This document shows positions 9,373-18,907 of a DNA stretch of 64,000 bases, piece by piece (the first letter of the stretch is position 1; each line of letters begins with the position of its first letter). Source of the DNA: Flavobacteriaceae bacterium. Its GTDB lineage: Bacteria; Bacteroidota; Bacteroidia; Flavobacteriales; Flavobacteriaceae. Below the pieces are notes generated by a model that did not search any database, was not told the origin of the DNA, and saw only the letters and a list, made by a program, of their open reading frames with translations. Location of the stretch: the NCBI GenBank assembly GCA_016744415.1, contig JADGEL010000003.1, forward strand, positions 248,001-312,000. Reading direction: 5' to 3'. The translations under genes and the position numbers were made by a program.

Positions 9373-9802
9373 AATGTTTGTCTTTTTTAAGGTTGAAGTT
9401 TGTGTAATCTTATCTTGTCATTTTTTGATAATTAAAATAACAAACTAAAATTTGGCAAGTCTCTTTTGTCTTTGTTTATAACAACTTCACACTGTTATAA
9501 TGAAAATATTTCTAAATCATCAGTCGTACAAATAGAAACTAACTATCAAATCTACTCTGTAAAAATAACAGTTTTTTCTTTCAATTTAAAATCAAAAGAA
9601 AAGCATGTAAAATTTATGATTTTTAATTCATGTAAATATGTAATAAAATTACTTGATTAACAAAGGGTTACAGGGGTGTTTTTTTAACAGTAAATTGTTA
9701 ATAACTATTATGAAATAGCCCTTAATTTTTTGGTTAAGAAAATGGGAATAATTGTATCTTGCTGTTCTATTTTAAAATAAGAAAAAACAAAACATTTTAT
9801 AT
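9373..9802. other. 430-bp divergent intergenic region between clpC and gyrA
   Basis: Strongly AT-rich. It must hold both promoters. Upstream of gyrA, TTTTTTGG (9726-9733) and TATCTTGC (9755-9762) are a weak match to the Bacteroidota -33/-7 pair. On the clpC side CAAACTAA (minus TTAGTTTG) near 9442 is one mismatch from consensus. A 64-codon open frame (9466-9660) has no recognisable features and is not called. I see no RNA gene. Confidence 0.45.
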
Positions 9803-12340
9803 ATGACTGACGGAGAAAAAATAATCCCAATTAATATTGAAGATGAAATGAAATCTGCCTACATCGATTACTCGATGTCGGTGATTGTTTCGAGAGCATT
9901 ACCAGATGTTCGTGATGGGTTAAAACCTGTACACAGAAGAGTGCTTTTTGGAATGCATGAATTAGGGATTAAAGCTACAGGATCTTATAAAAAATCAGCG
10001 AGAATTGTTGGTGAAGTTTTAGGGAAGTACCACCCGCACGGTGATACATCTGTGTATGATTCTATGGTGCGTATGGCACAGCATTGGAGTGTACGTTATA
10101 TGATGGTTGACGGACAAGGAAACTTTGGATCTGTTGATGGCGATAGTCCTGCAGCGATGCGTTACACAGAGGTGCGTATGCAAAAAATATCAGAAGATAT
10201 GTTATCTGATATTGAAAAAAACACAGTAGACAGACGCTTAAATTTTGATGACACTTTATACGAGCCAACTGTTCTCCCAACCAGAATTCCGAATTTATTA
10301 GTTAACGGAGCTTCAGGAATCGCGGTAGGTATGGCAACAAATATGGCGCCTCATAACTTAACAGAGGTTATTAATGGCACAGTTGCTTATATCGAAAATA
10401 ACGATATAGAAATTGATGAGTTGATGCAATTTATTAAAGCTCCCGATTTTCCAACTGGTGGAATTATTTATGGCTATGATGGAGTAAAAGATGCTTTTCA
10501 AACTGGACGAGGTCGTATTGTGATGCGTGCCAAAGCTAGCTTTGAAGAGATAAAAGGACGTGAGTGCATCATTGTTACTGAGATTCCGTATCAAGTAAAT
10601 AAGGCAGATATGATTAAGAAAACTGCTGACTTGGTAAATGATAAAAAGCTAGATGGCATTGCCAATATTAGAGATGAGTCTGACAGAAAAGGAATGCGAA
10701 TCGTTTATATTTTAAAACGCGATGCAATACCGAATGTGGTTTTAAATAAATTGTTTAAATACACTTCTTTACAAACTTCTTTTAGTGTTAATAATATCGC
10801 TTTAGTAAATGGTCGTCCAGAGCAATTGAATCTAAAACAGTTAATTCATTATTTTGTAGAGCATAGACATGATGTAATTTTGCGACGTACTAAATTTGAT
10901 TTAGACAAAGCTGAAGCAAGAGCACATATTTTAGAAGGGTTGATTATTGCATCAGATAATATTGATGAAGTAATTAAAATAATTCGTGCTTCTCCTAATG
11001 CCGATGAAGCTCGTGAGAATTTGATAAAACGATTTGAGCTGACTGAAATTCAGGCAAAGGCAATTGTTGAAATGCGCCTACGACAATTAACAGGGTTAGA
11101 GCAAGACAAGTTACGTGCTGAGTATGATGATATCATGATTACAATAGATGATTTAAAAGATATTTTAGCAGATGAAGCCAGACGTTATAATATAATCAAA
11201 GAAGAATTAATTGTTATTAGAGATAAATATGGTGATGATCGTAGGTCAGTAATAGAATATGCTGGTGGCGATTTAAGTATTGAAGATATGATTCCAAACT
11301 CTAAAGTAGTTCTAACTATTTCTCATGCAGGTTATGTGAAACGTACTAACTTAGATGAATATAAAGTTCAAAACAGAGGTGGACGTGGTCAAAAAGGAGT
11401 ATCTACCAGAAATGAAGATTTCTTAGAGCATTTGTTTGTTGGAACCAATCATCAATATATGCTGTTCTTTACACAAAAAGGAAAGGTATTTTGGATGCGT
11501 GTATTTGAGGTGCCTGAAGGTGGAAAGACATCGAAAGGTAGGGCAATTCAAAACCTTATCAATATAGAATCTGACGATAAAGTAATGGCGTTCTTATTAA
11601 CTCAAGATTTAAAAGACGAAGATTATATCAATAATCATTATGTGATTATGGCAACAAAGAATGGTCAAGTTAAAAAGACTTCTTTAGAGCAATATTCTAG
11701 ACCTAGAACTAACGGTATTAATGCAATTACTATTAAAGAAAATGATGAACTGTTAGAAGCTAAATTAACGAATGGTGATAGTCAAGTAATGTTAGCTTTA
11801 AAATCTGGCAAGTGTATTAGGTTTGAAGAAAGTAAGACTAGACCAATGGGTCGTAACGCCTCAGGAGTTAGAGGTATTAGACTCCAGAATGAAAAGGATG
11901 AAGTAATAGGTATGATAGCCGTAAATGATAAAGAAAGTAATGTACTGGTTGTGTCAGAAAACGGGTATGGGAAACGATCTAGTTTAGAAGATTATCGAAT
12001 TACCAACCGCGGCGGCAAAGGTGTAAAAACTATTAATGTTACTGATAAAACAGGATCTTTAGTTGCTATTAAAAACGTAACTGACGAAGATGATTTAATG
12101 ATTATCAATAAATCTGGAATTACTATTAGGATGGCCGTTTCGGATTTACGCGTTATGGGTAGAGCTACACAAGGTGTTAAATTAATAAATATTAAAGATT
12201 CAGATTCAATTGCTGCTGTTGCTAAAGTAATGCAAGAAGAAGAAATTGAAGAAGATGAAAATACTGAAGGCAAATCGTCATCAGAAAATATTGCTACAGA
12301 AGAGAATAATGAAAATAACGAGAGTAACAATCAAGAATAA
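9803..12340 (+). CDS. gyrA: DNA gyrase subunit A
   Basis: 845 residues. GyrA is the DNA-cleaving, religating subunit of the A2B2 type II topoisomerase that introduces negative supercoils. Seen: the N-terminal winged-helix region with [17 protein letters not shown], catalytic Tyr121 in [10 protein letters not shown], and a C-terminal beta-pinwheel beginning with a GyrA-box-like NRGGRGQKG near residue 525. The position aligning with E. coli Ser83 is Thr82 here. The C-terminal tail is acidic and Glu/Asn-rich. gyrB is elsewhere. The TPR gene follows after 23 bp and is probably co-transcribed. Confidence 0.97.
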   Translation: MTDGEKIIPINIEDEMKSAYIDYSMSVIVSRALPDVRDGLKPVHRRVLFGMHELGIKATGSYKKSARIVGEVLGKYHPHGDTSVYDSMVRMAQHWSVRYMMVDGQGNFGSVDGDSPAAMRYTEVRMQKISEDMLSDIEKNTVDRRLNFDDTLYEPTVLPTRIPNLLVNGASGIAVGMATNMAPHNLTEVINGTVAYIENNDIEIDELMQFIKAPDFPTGGIIYGYDGVKDAFQTGRGRIVMRAKASFEEIKGRECIIVTEIPYQVNKADMIKKTADLVNDKKLDGIANIRDESDRKGMRIVYILKRDAIPNVVLNKLFKYTSLQTSFSVNNIALVNGRPEQLNLKQLIHYFVEHRHDVILRRTKFDLDKAEARAHILEGLIIASDNIDEVIKIIRASPNADEARENLIKRFELTEIQAKAIVEMRLRQLTGLEQDKLRAEYDDIMITIDDLKDILADEARRYNIIKEELIVIRDKYGDDRRSVIEYAGGDLSIEDMIPNSKVVLTISHAGYVKRTNLDEYKVQNRGGRGQKGVSTRNEDFLEHLFVGTNHQYMLFFTQKGKVFWMRVFEVPEGGKTSKGRAIQNLINIESDDKVMAFLLTQDLKDEDYINNHYVIMATKNGQVKKTSLEQYSRPRTNGINAITIKENDELLEAKLTNGDSQVMLALKSGKCIRFEESKTRPMGRNASGVRGIRLQNEKDEVIGMIAVNDKESNVLVVSENGYGKRSSLEDYRITNRGGKGVKTINVTDKTGSLVAIKNVTDEDDLMIINKSGITIRMAVSDLRVMGRATQGVKLINIKDSDSIAAVAKVMQEEEIEEDENTEGKSSSENIATEENNENNESNNQE

Positions 12341-12363
12341 ACAAAAATAAAAATTACAAAACC

Positions 12364-13620
12364 ATGTTAAAAAAACAAATCCTAATGTTGATGGCTATAT
12401 TATTTATAGGGGTATCAGTATTTTCACAAAAATCAGAATTGAAAGCTGCAGATAAAGCAATTAAAAAGAACGATTTCACTGCAGCAATGACAGCTTTGAA
12501 TAGCGCTGAAGGGTTAATTGCAAATGCCGAAGTTAAATACCAAGCAAAGTATTATTACTTAAAAGGTATGGCTTTATATGCTAACGGAACCAAACCAGCA
12601 AATATTGATGCTGTAGCTACTGCATTCAACAAGTTAATAGCGATTGAAAAGAAATCTGGAGACGGCACCTATTCAAAACAAGCTGGAGAAACTCTTAACA
12701 CGATTATTAACAAAGCTGCTGAAGATGCTCAAAAAGCATATGATGCTGCTAAAGCAATGAGTGATGATGCAGGTTACGTTAAGGCTGCAAAAAATTATGA
12801 GCGGGTGTATTTATTGAGTCCTGCAGATACTTCATATTTAAATAATTCAGCAATGCTATTAGCAGTAGGTAAGTCTTATGAGAAATCTAATGAACAATAC
12901 CAGCAATTATTAGATATTGGTTATACTGGTATTGCTACAACTTATTCTGCTACGAGTACAGTAAATGAAGAGGTTGTTTATTTCAATTCGCAAAAAGACA
13001 TGAATCAAAAAGTAAAGTTAGGTATTGCTATAGATCCTAAAACTCAAATTTCCAAATCTAAAGTTAATGATATTATTAAAGCAATTGCTACTAATTATGG
13101 CCGTTTAGAAAACAATGAAAAAGCTTTAGAGTTTATCAAAAAAGCAAGAGAAGTAAATCCAAATGATTATGACTTAGTAATTGAAGAAGCTAATGTTTAT
13201 TACAGAATGGGTGATGATGCTAAATTTAAAGAAAAGTTGGAAGAAGCAATTAAATTGAATCCAACAGATCCAAATCTATATTTTAATGTGGGCGTTATGA
13301 ACATGAATTTAGGAGATAATGAAGCAGCGACTAAAAGCTTTAAAAAAGCTATTGAATTAAACCCTGATTTTGGTGATGCTTATAATAATTTAGGTGCTAT
13401 GGTTTTGGACAGAGCAAAACCTGTAAAAGAAGAATTAGATGCCAATGCAATGAACTTTAAAAAGTATGATAAAATTAAAGCTGAAAAATTATTGCCTATT
13501 TATGAGGAGGCGTTAGTATATTATGAGAAAGCACAAGCACTTATTCCTAATGATGAAGCCTTAAAAAACTTGGTAAATAGTTTATACGAAAATTTAGAGA
13601 TTGATAAGAGAATAGACTAA
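12364..13620 (+). CDS. Exported tetratricopeptide-repeat protein
   Basis: 418 residues with a signal peptide (MLKKQILMLMAILFIGVSVFSQ). The mature protein is helical throughout. Clear TPR units occur in the second half, for example ENNEKALEFIKKAREVNPND and GDNEAATKSFKKAIELNPDF followed by GDAYNNLGAMVLD, ending with another LVYYEKAQALIPND repeat. It is likely periplasmic and acts as a protein-interaction scaffold, with no catalytic motif. It follows gyrA by 23 bp, an arrangement I recognise from other flavobacteria, though no functional link to gyrase is known. It ends at a strong terminator. Confidence 0.85.
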   Translation: MLKKQILMLMAILFIGVSVFSQKSELKAADKAIKKNDFTAAMTALNSAEGLIANAEVKYQAKYYYLKGMALYANGTKPANIDAVATAFNKLIAIEKKSGDGTYSKQAGETLNTIINKAAEDAQKAYDAAKAMSDDAGYVKAAKNYERVYLLSPADTSYLNNSAMLLAVGKSYEKSNEQYQQLLDIGYTGIATTYSATSTVNEEVVYFNSQKDMNQKVKLGIAIDPKTQISKSKVNDIIKAIATNYGRLENNEKALEFIKKAREVNPNDYDLVIEEANVYYRMGDDAKFKEKLEEAIKLNPTDPNLYFNVGVMNMNLGDNEAATKSFKKAIELNPDFGDAYNNLGAMVLDRAKPVKEELDANAMNFKKYDKIKAEKLLPIYEEALVYYEKAQALIPNDEALKNLVNSLYENLEIDKRID

Positions 13621-13632
13621 TTTTTTTCTAAA

Positions 13633-13676
13633 ATTTAAATTAAAAAGCCTGCTGTCGCAGGCTTTTTAATTTAAAT
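13633..13676. terminator. Bidirectional terminator overlapping a stop codon
   Basis: A 20-bp perfect stem, core AAAAAGCCTGC-TGTC-GCAGGCTTTTT with A/T-rich extensions. Its right arm contains the TAA stop of the convergent NlpC/P60 gene (13671-13673). Confidence 0.9.
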
Positions 13677-14441
13677 AATCTTTTTAATCACTCTTAATTT
13701 ATGAGTATGTCTACGTGTATCAATATTGTAAATTCCACTATGGTCTAATCTATCAATCCTAACTTTACCATGTGCATGAATGATATAATTGTCTTCCATA
13801 ATAATTCCTACGTGCACAATTTCACCTTCGTTATTATCAAAAAACGCCAAATCTCCAGGTTCGCTTTCTTCAATAAAACTCAACACATCTCCTTGGGCTG
13901 CTTGTTCGCTAGCATTGCGTAATAATTGATAGCCACATAGCTTATAAACCATTTGTGTAAAACCAGAACAATCAATACCAAAAGGAGTTTTACCTCCCCA
14001 TAAATAAGGAGTATTTAGATACATAAAAGCAGTTTCAATCAGGGAATTCTTCGGAGATTTTTCTGAGCGAGTTACTCCTTGATAAGAATATTTTTCATTG
14101 AGAATTGAAAGTGAAGTATCTTCATAAAACGGAAGTGTCGCTCCAAGCGGAATTGGAGTTAAGCCTTCTTGGTCATCAGAAAGAAAGTCAATCAACTCAC
14201 CTGCTAAATTATTAGTGTTTTTATTTAATTCAAAAAACTCATTTTCTTCAATTTCTATAAACTGCTTATTATCTATCCAACCCTCTTTCTTATCAAAAAC
14301 AGCACGAACCCTACTCCATTTACTTCTCTTTTCTAGCACTTTAAAATGCTCACCAAATAGTAATTGCGAAATCATTTCACTTTTATCATTGGGCTCGAGC
14401 CTAAGTGAAATAATACTTAAATTACATATTCCGAATTGCAT
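13671..14441 (-). CDS. NlpC/P60 (C40) peptidase with N-terminal SH3 domain
   Basis: 256 residues. An SH3b-like domain (about 1-65, KVLEKRSKWSRVRAVFDKKEGW) precedes a second small domain and the catalytic NlpC/P60 domain (about 130-256). The catalytic Cys is in GIDCSGFTQMVYK and the His in VHVGIIMEDNYIIHAHG. The family cleaves gamma-D-glutamyl-meso-diaminopimelate bonds in peptidoglycan peptides. No signal peptide is apparent at the ATG used, so the location is uncertain; a cytoplasmic role in recycling muropeptides would fit. It lies 21 bp downstream of the thiolase gene on the same strand, so both are probably co-transcribed. Confidence 0.85.
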   Translation of the reverse strand: MQFGICNLSIISLRLEPNDKSEMISQLLFGEHFKVLEKRSKWSRVRAVFDKKEGWIDNKQFIEIEENEFFELNKNTNNLAGELIDFLSDDQEGLTPIPLGATLPFYEDTSLSILNEKYSYQGVTRSEKSPKNSLIETAFMYLNTPYLWGGKTPFGIDCSGFTQMVYKLCGYQLLRNASEQAAQGDVLSFIEESEPGDLAFFDNNEGEIVHVGIIMEDNYIIHAHGKVRIDRLDHSGIYNIDTRRHTHKLRVIKKII

Positions 14442-14462
14442 TTATAATAAAGGGTATTGAGT

Positions 14463-15641
14463 TTATAATTTTTCGATAATAATAGCGCTAGCACCACCGC
14501 CTCCATTGCAAATTCCTGCTGCACCAATCTTGCCATTATTTTGATCTAATACAGATATTAATGACATGATGATTCTAGCTCCAGACATACCAAGTGGATG
14601 TCCTAATGAAACAGCTCCGCCATTAACATTTACTTTATTTGCATCTAAATCTAGAATTTTTATATTAGCCAAACCAACCACGCTAAATGCTTCGTTTAAC
14701 TCAAAATAATCAACATCATTAACCGATAACTTAGCTTTATCTAATGCTTTTGGTAACGCTTTAGCAGGCGCTGTTGTAAACCATTTTGGCTCTTGAGCAG
14801 CATCAGCATAAGAAACTATTTTTGCCAAAGGTTTTAAATTCATTTCTGCAGCTTTATCAGCACTCATTAAAACCATAGCAGCTGCGCCATCATTTAATGT
14901 TGATGCATTTGCGGCAGTAACACTTCCTTCTTTTGAAAAAACTGGACGTAAATTTGGAATCTTTTCCATTTTTACATTTTTATATTCTTCATCTTCAGAG
15001 AACAAAATTGCATCTCCCCTACGCTGAGGAATTTCGACCGGAACTACTTCATCTTTAAATTTATTTTCACTCCAAGCATTCGCAGATCTCGTATAAGATT
15101 CAATCGCAAAAGCATCTTGATCTTCTCTTGCAAAATTATATTCATTAGCACATAAATCGCCACAGGTTCCCATATGTTTTTGATCGTATACATCAGTTAG
15201 TCCATCTAGTAAAAGTCCATCAGCAATTGTTATATTGCCCAGTTTCACTCCATTTCTACCAGGCATATAATGCGGAATACTACTCATGTTTTCCATACCA
15301 CCTGCTACCACAATTTCTGCATCACCACATTGAATTGATTGAGCGGCAATCATAACTGCTTTCATCCCAGATGAGCATACTTTATTGATTGTTGTACAAG
15401 GAACTGTATCAGGGATTCCTGCAAAAATAGCAGCTTGCCTCGCAGGTGCTTGACCCAAACCAGCAGATACTACATTTCCCATAAATACTTCATCAACTAT
15501 ATCTCCAGATAAGTTGATTTTTTCTAACGCACCCTTAATAGCAACTGCTCCTAATTTAGTTGCAGATATTGAAGACAATGTCCCCATAAAACTCCCAATA
15601 GGAGTTCTTGCCATTGATACAATTACAATCTCTTTATTCAT
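14463..15641 (-). CDS. Acetyl-CoA C-acyltransferase (thiolase)
   Basis: 392 residues, typical of type II thiolases. The nucleophilic Cys is in NKVCSSGMKAV (near residue 88). The other signature blocks NEAFSVVG, GGAVSLGHPLGMSGAR and CNGGGGAS are all intact. The enzyme condenses two acetyl-CoA, or thiolyses 3-ketoacyl-CoA, in the cytoplasm. Which direction and chain length applies cannot be told from this sequence. No other beta-oxidation genes are adjacent, and the FadL-like protein is 12 kb away. It probably leads a two-gene transcript with the NlpC/P60 gene. Confidence 0.92.
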   Translation of the reverse strand: MNKEIVIVSMARTPIGSFMGTLSSISATKLGAVAIKGALEKINLSGDIVDEVFMGNVVSAGLGQAPARQAAIFAGIPDTVPCTTINKVCSSGMKAVMIAAQSIQCGDAEIVVAGGMENMSSIPHYMPGRNGVKLGNITIADGLLLDGLTDVYDQKHMGTCGDLCANEYNFAREDQDAFAIESYTRSANAWSENKFKDEVVPVEIPQRRGDAILFSEDEEYKNVKMEKIPNLRPVFSKEGSVTAANASTLNDGAAAMVLMSADKAAEMNLKPLAKIVSYADAAQEPKWFTTAPAKALPKALDKAKLSVNDVDYFELNEAFSVVGLANIKILDLDANKVNVNGGAVSLGHPLGMSGARIIMSLISVLDQNNGKIGAAGICNGGGGASAIIIEKL

Positions 15642-15745
15642 AATATGATGTTCAAAATTTATGATGCGAATTTAATCATTTTACTTCAATTTAGCATTGT
15701 TTGTAAACAGATAACATAGAATTAAAATAGTAGGTTTTTATTTTT

Positions 15746-15753
15746 TACATTTG
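15746..15753 (+). promoter_or_regulatory. -7 promoter box 4 nt before the 7TM-HD start codon
   Basis: TACATTTG is a perfect TAnnTTTG box ending four bases before the ATG at 15758, so transcription would begin at or next to the start codon (leaderless mRNA). No -33 TTTG is evident. Confidence 0.4.
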
Positions 15754-15757
15754 AGGT

Positions 15758-17803
15758 ATGAAGAATGTTTTGAATAGACTGCTACAAAATCACTCGTTGA
15801 TTTATAAAATATTTTTATACATCGCTACAGTAGTGCTGATTGTTTTCTTATTTCCCAAAGGAGGTAAATTTAAATATGATTATTTTAAAGGCAAACCATG
15901 GCAGTATGAGAATTACTATGCACCTTTTAGTTTTGCTATTCAAAAATCAAAAGATGAAATTTCTATAGAAAGACAAAACATTACTAAAAATGCTAAGTTG
16001 TATTTTTCTTATGATCAGGCCATAGTTGATGAAGTTAAAAGAAATTTTATTGATGATATTGAAAATACTCAATATTCTGATAATACTAATGATATATTTA
16101 ATATTAAAGGAATAGAAATTATCGACTTGGTTTATGAAGTTGGTTTTGTTGATGGTCAAAGTGAGCAATTGCTAGTTGATGTTGATTTTATAAACCTTAG
16201 AAATGGAGTTGAAGTACAAGAGATAAATTCTTCAAAATTGATTAAGTCTAGCCAACTATTATCTTTTATCAATGAAAATTTAATTTCTATTCAATCTTCT
16301 GAAGCTCGCGTCCTTCTGCTTAATATTTTATCAAAGGCAATAAAATCTAATGTTAGTTTTGATAAAATATTTACTGATAAGGTTAAAGAAACTGCATTGA
16401 ATCAAATTTCAGACGTCAATGGGCAAGTGTCAGAAAATGAATTGATTATACTAAAAGGCGACTTGGTAAAAGGTGAAGAATTAGCAAAATTAAATTCAAT
16501 TAAAAGTGAATTAGAATCTAAGGTTTGGAGTGAATCTAATTACAATTGGGTTGTTTTTGGATATTCAATTTTGGTGGCACTTGCGCTACTTATGATTTTG
16601 CTTTTTTTAAGAAAGTACCGTACCGACATTTACGATAACAATAGCAAAACAACCTTGATTTTTATTAATGTTTTACTAATGGTATTTCTAATTACCATGA
16701 TTGTTAAATACGATGCAAAGTATGTGTATGCTGTTCCTCTTTGTGCATTACCAATTATTTTAAAAGCTTTTTTTGATGCCCGATTAGGATTGTTTGTACA
16801 TGTGCTTACAGTCTTACTTTTAGGGTTTGTAGTGCCCAATAGTTTTGAATTTATCTTCTTACAAATTATAGCAGGAATGGTAACGATATTAACGGTATCT
16901 GAACTGTACAAAAGAGTAAATCTGTTTATTTCAATTTCGCAAATTACCTTTATTTATATGATTGCCTATGTGGCTTTTACCATCATACAAGTTGGGAATA
17001 TTTATGAGTTGAATTGGTTTTACTTCGGATTGTTTGCCTTTAGTGGCGTGTTAGCTTTTTTATCAACACTTCTAATTTTTGTTTATGAACGATTATTTGG
17101 ATTAGTGTCTGACGTTTCTTTATTGGAATTATCAAACACAAACTCTGTACTTTTAAGAAAATTAGCTGAAGAAGCTCCAGGAACTTTTCAACATTCAATG
17201 CAAGTAGCTAATTTAGCAGAAGCAGTTGCAAATGAAATTAATGCCAATGCAATGCTAGTAAGAACAGGGGCTTTGTATCATGATATTGGTAAATTAAATA
17301 ACCCTATGTATTTTACAGAGAACCAGATTACAAGTGTAAATCCACACAACGATTTAACAAACGTTGACAGTGCTAGTATCATAATTCATCATGTCATTGA
17401 CGGAATTGAATTAGCAAAAAAACATGGACTCCCAGACAGAATTATTGATTTTATTAGAACACATCACGGTACAAGTTTAGTTTACTATTTTTATTCTCAA
17501 GAAAAAAAGATGCACCCAGATTCTGTAGATATTGATAAATTTATATATCCTGGGCCAATTCCTTTTTCTAAAGAAACGGCTATATTAATGATGTGTGATT
17601 CGGTAGAAGCTGCTTCAAAAAGTATTAAAGAACCAACAGCACAAGCGATTGATGATTTAATAGAGAAGATAGTTTCTGGTCAAATGGCCAACAACCAATT
17701 TATCAATGCAGATATTACTTTTAGAGATATTGAACTGGTTAAAAAGGTGTTGAAAAAGAAATTAAAAAACATATATCACCTTAGAATAGAGTATCCAGAA
17801 TAA
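15758..17803 (+). CDS. 7TM-HD phosphohydrolase (PgpH-like)
   Basis: 681 residues. One N-terminal membrane helix (about 17-33), an extracytoplasmic region (about 45-255), a seven-helix membrane block (about 262-455) and a cytoplasmic HD domain (about 475-660). The HD motifs are intact: HSMQVANLAEAV, LYHDIGKL near residue 507 and RTHHGTSLVYYFY. This is the layout of the 7TMR-HDED family, whose Listeria member PgpH hydrolyses cyclic di-AMP. By family knowledge it probably lowers c-di-AMP, which would affect K+ and osmotic homeostasis; the window also encodes a K+ channel and an MscS channel. The cyclase is not in the window. Confidence 0.88.
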   Translation: MKNVLNRLLQNHSLIYKIFLYIATVVLIVFLFPKGGKFKYDYFKGKPWQYENYYAPFSFAIQKSKDEISIERQNITKNAKLYFSYDQAIVDEVKRNFIDDIENTQYSDNTNDIFNIKGIEIIDLVYEVGFVDGQSEQLLVDVDFINLRNGVEVQEINSSKLIKSSQLLSFINENLISIQSSEARVLLLNILSKAIKSNVSFDKIFTDKVKETALNQISDVNGQVSENELIILKGDLVKGEELAKLNSIKSELESKVWSESNYNWVVFGYSILVALALLMILLFLRKYRTDIYDNNSKTTLIFINVLLMVFLITMIVKYDAKYVYAVPLCALPIILKAFFDARLGLFVHVLTVLLLGFVVPNSFEFIFLQIIAGMVTILTVSELYKRVNLFISISQITFIYMIAYVAFTIIQVGNIYELNWFYFGLFAFSGVLAFLSTLLIFVYERLFGLVSDVSLLELSNTNSVLLRKLAEEAPGTFQHSMQVANLAEAVANEINANAMLVRTGALYHDIGKLNNPMYFTENQITSVNPHNDLTNVDSASIIIHHVIDGIELAKKHGLPDRIIDFIRTHHGTSLVYYFYSQEKKMHPDSVDIDKFIYPGPIPFSKETAILMMCDSVEAASKSIKEPTAQAIDDLIEKIVSGQMANNQFINADITFRDIELVKKVLKKKLKNIYHLRIEYPE

Positions 17804-17838
17804 ATAAAATTTTATTTACCAAATATCTTAAAAAAAGG

Positions 17839-17869
17839 TTGCGATTTTGTTATTGGAATACTACATTTG
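17839..17869 (+). promoter_or_regulatory. Promoter of the tRNA cluster
   Basis: TTG (17839-17841), a 20-bp spacer and TACATTTG (17862-17869) form a near-consensus Bacteroidota promoter, followed by GC-containing CACTCGC. The first tRNA begins 36 nt downstream. Confidence 0.65.
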
Positions 17870-17905
17870 CACTCGCAAAAATAAGTTCTTTGCATAATAA
17901 AAAAA

Positions 17906-17992
17906 GGAGAGGTGCCAGAGTGGTCGATCGGGGCTCCCTGCTAAGGAGTTGTACCTTTACAGGTACCGGGGGTTCGAATCCCTTCCTCTCCG
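17906..17992 (+). tRNA. tRNA-Ser (anticodon GCU)
   Basis: Acceptor stem GGAGAGG / CCTCTCC with discriminator G, anticodon loop CTGCTAA (anticodon at 17940-17942), a long class II variable arm (TGTACCTTTACAGGTAC) and T loop GTTCGAATC. CCA is not encoded. Read by AGC/AGU codons. Confidence 0.97.
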
Positions 17993-18015
17993 CATTTTTT
18001 ATTAGATAACCATTT

Positions 18016-18090
18016 CGGGGTGTAGCGTAGCCCGGTTATCGCGCCTCGTTTGGGACGAGGAGGTCGCAGGTTCGAATCCTGCCACCCCGA
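18016..18090 (+). tRNA. tRNA-Pro (anticodon UGG)
   Basis: Acceptor stem CGGGGTG / CACCCCG with discriminator A, anticodon stem CCTCG / CGAGG around loop TTTGGGA (anticodon 18051-18053), T loop GTTCGAATC. It starts 23 bp after tRNA-Ser. Confidence 0.97.
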
Positions 18091-18102
18091 CAAATTATAA
18101 AT

Positions 18103-18176
<74 letters not shown>

Positions 18177-18177
18177 C

Positions 18178-18215
18178 AAAAAAGCCTTAACTAATAATTA
18201 GTTAAGGCTTTTTTT
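18178..18215. terminator. Terminator of the tRNA cluster, bidirectional
   Basis: Stem AAAAAAGCCTTAACTAA / TTAGTTAAGGCTTTTTT with a 3-nt loop and a T run. It also serves the convergent acyltransferase gene. Confidence 0.9.
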
Positions 18216-18240
18216 CTATCAGAACATAAATTATATTGAG

Positions 18241-18780
18241 CTACCCATTCTCTGGATATTTTCCTTTTACATCCTTATAAAAATTTTGAATAAATTTCAT
18301 ATCCTCCTCCAATGATTCGGTAGGATAAAAAGGTTTTGAAAGGGCAACTTGTTTTTTGCCAAAATCAAAAGTAAACATGACTATAGGCACCTTTGCTCCT
18401 TTTGCTATATAATAAAAACCTGTTTTCCATTGAGCTACTTTTTTGCGTGTCCCTTCGGGTGATAAAGCTAAACGAAACTCATCTTTACTATTAAATACTT
18501 GTACAATAGCATCAACCAAATTATTGCTTTTTTTTCTATCTACAGGAGTGCCTCCAAGCTTTCTAAATATAAAACCAAAAGGTGGATTAAAAAGCGATGC
18601 TTTACCAATAAAGTTTACATTTTCATTTAGAATTGAACGCACAAACATTCCAATAATAAAATCCAAATAGCTCGTATGTGGTGCGCCAATAACAACATAT
18701 TTTTTTAAATCAGTTGGAAAAGCTCCAATAATTTTCCATCCAGCGAGGTTAATAAAAATAAATTTTGAAAGAGTTTTCAT
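18241..18780 (-). CDS. 1-acyl-glycerol-3-phosphate acyltransferase-like protein (PlsC family)
   Basis: 179 residues, shorter than classical PlsC (about 240). The HX4D catalytic motif is GAPHTSYLDF near residues 33-42. A substrate-binding block LSPEGTRKK follows near 107-115, and a proline-containing segment KVPIVMF near 129-135. The family transfers acyl chains to lysophosphatidate or related acceptors at the membrane; this short branch is often annotated only as acyltransferase. It has an N-terminal hydrophobic segment but no clear transmembrane helix. A -7 box (TATATTTG, 18866-18873) is 85 nt upstream. Confidence 0.8.
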   Translation of the reverse strand: MKTLSKFIFINLAGWKIIGAFPTDLKKYVVIGAPHTSYLDFIIGMFVRSILNENVNFIGKASLFNPPFGFIFRKLGGTPVDRKKSNNLVDAIVQVFNSKDEFRLALSPEGTRKKVAQWKTGFYYIAKGAKVPIVMFTFDFGKKQVALSKPFYPTESLEEDMKFIQNFYKDVKGKYPENG

Positions 18781-18803
18781 TGATAGTTATTAATCTTTAT
18801 TAT

Positions 18804-18829
18804 GGATTCCCGCATCCGCGAGAAAGACA
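18804..18829. repeat. Fragment of a small palindromic intergenic repeat
   Basis: GGATTCCCGCATCCGCGAGAAAGAC resembles the common intergenic element ATTCCCGC-ctn-CGCGGGAATGAC, here with a decayed right arm. It lies in the leader of the acyltransferase gene. Confidence 0.4.
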
Positions 18830-18865
18830 AATTTTATTTATTTTTTAGTTTAATTTTTATGCTTA

Positions 18866-18873
18866 CAAATATA
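18866..18873 (-). promoter_or_regulatory. Putative -7 promoter box of the acyltransferase gene
   Basis: TATATTTG on the minus strand, giving a leader of roughly 80 nt that includes the 18804 repeat fragment. No -33 element is seen. Confidence 0.3.
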
Positions 18874-18907
18874 AAACTCTTAATTTTATAAATTAAATTT
18901 TAAATCT

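Noticed and set aside
9466-9660. 64-codon open frame between clpC and gyrA
   Set aside because: No homology-like features, low-complexity AT-rich translation and no promoter or terminator of its own.
11992-12330. 112-codon minus-strand frame inside the gyrA 3' end
   Set aside because: Serine-rich translation of the complement of an acidic Glu-rich tail; not a gene.
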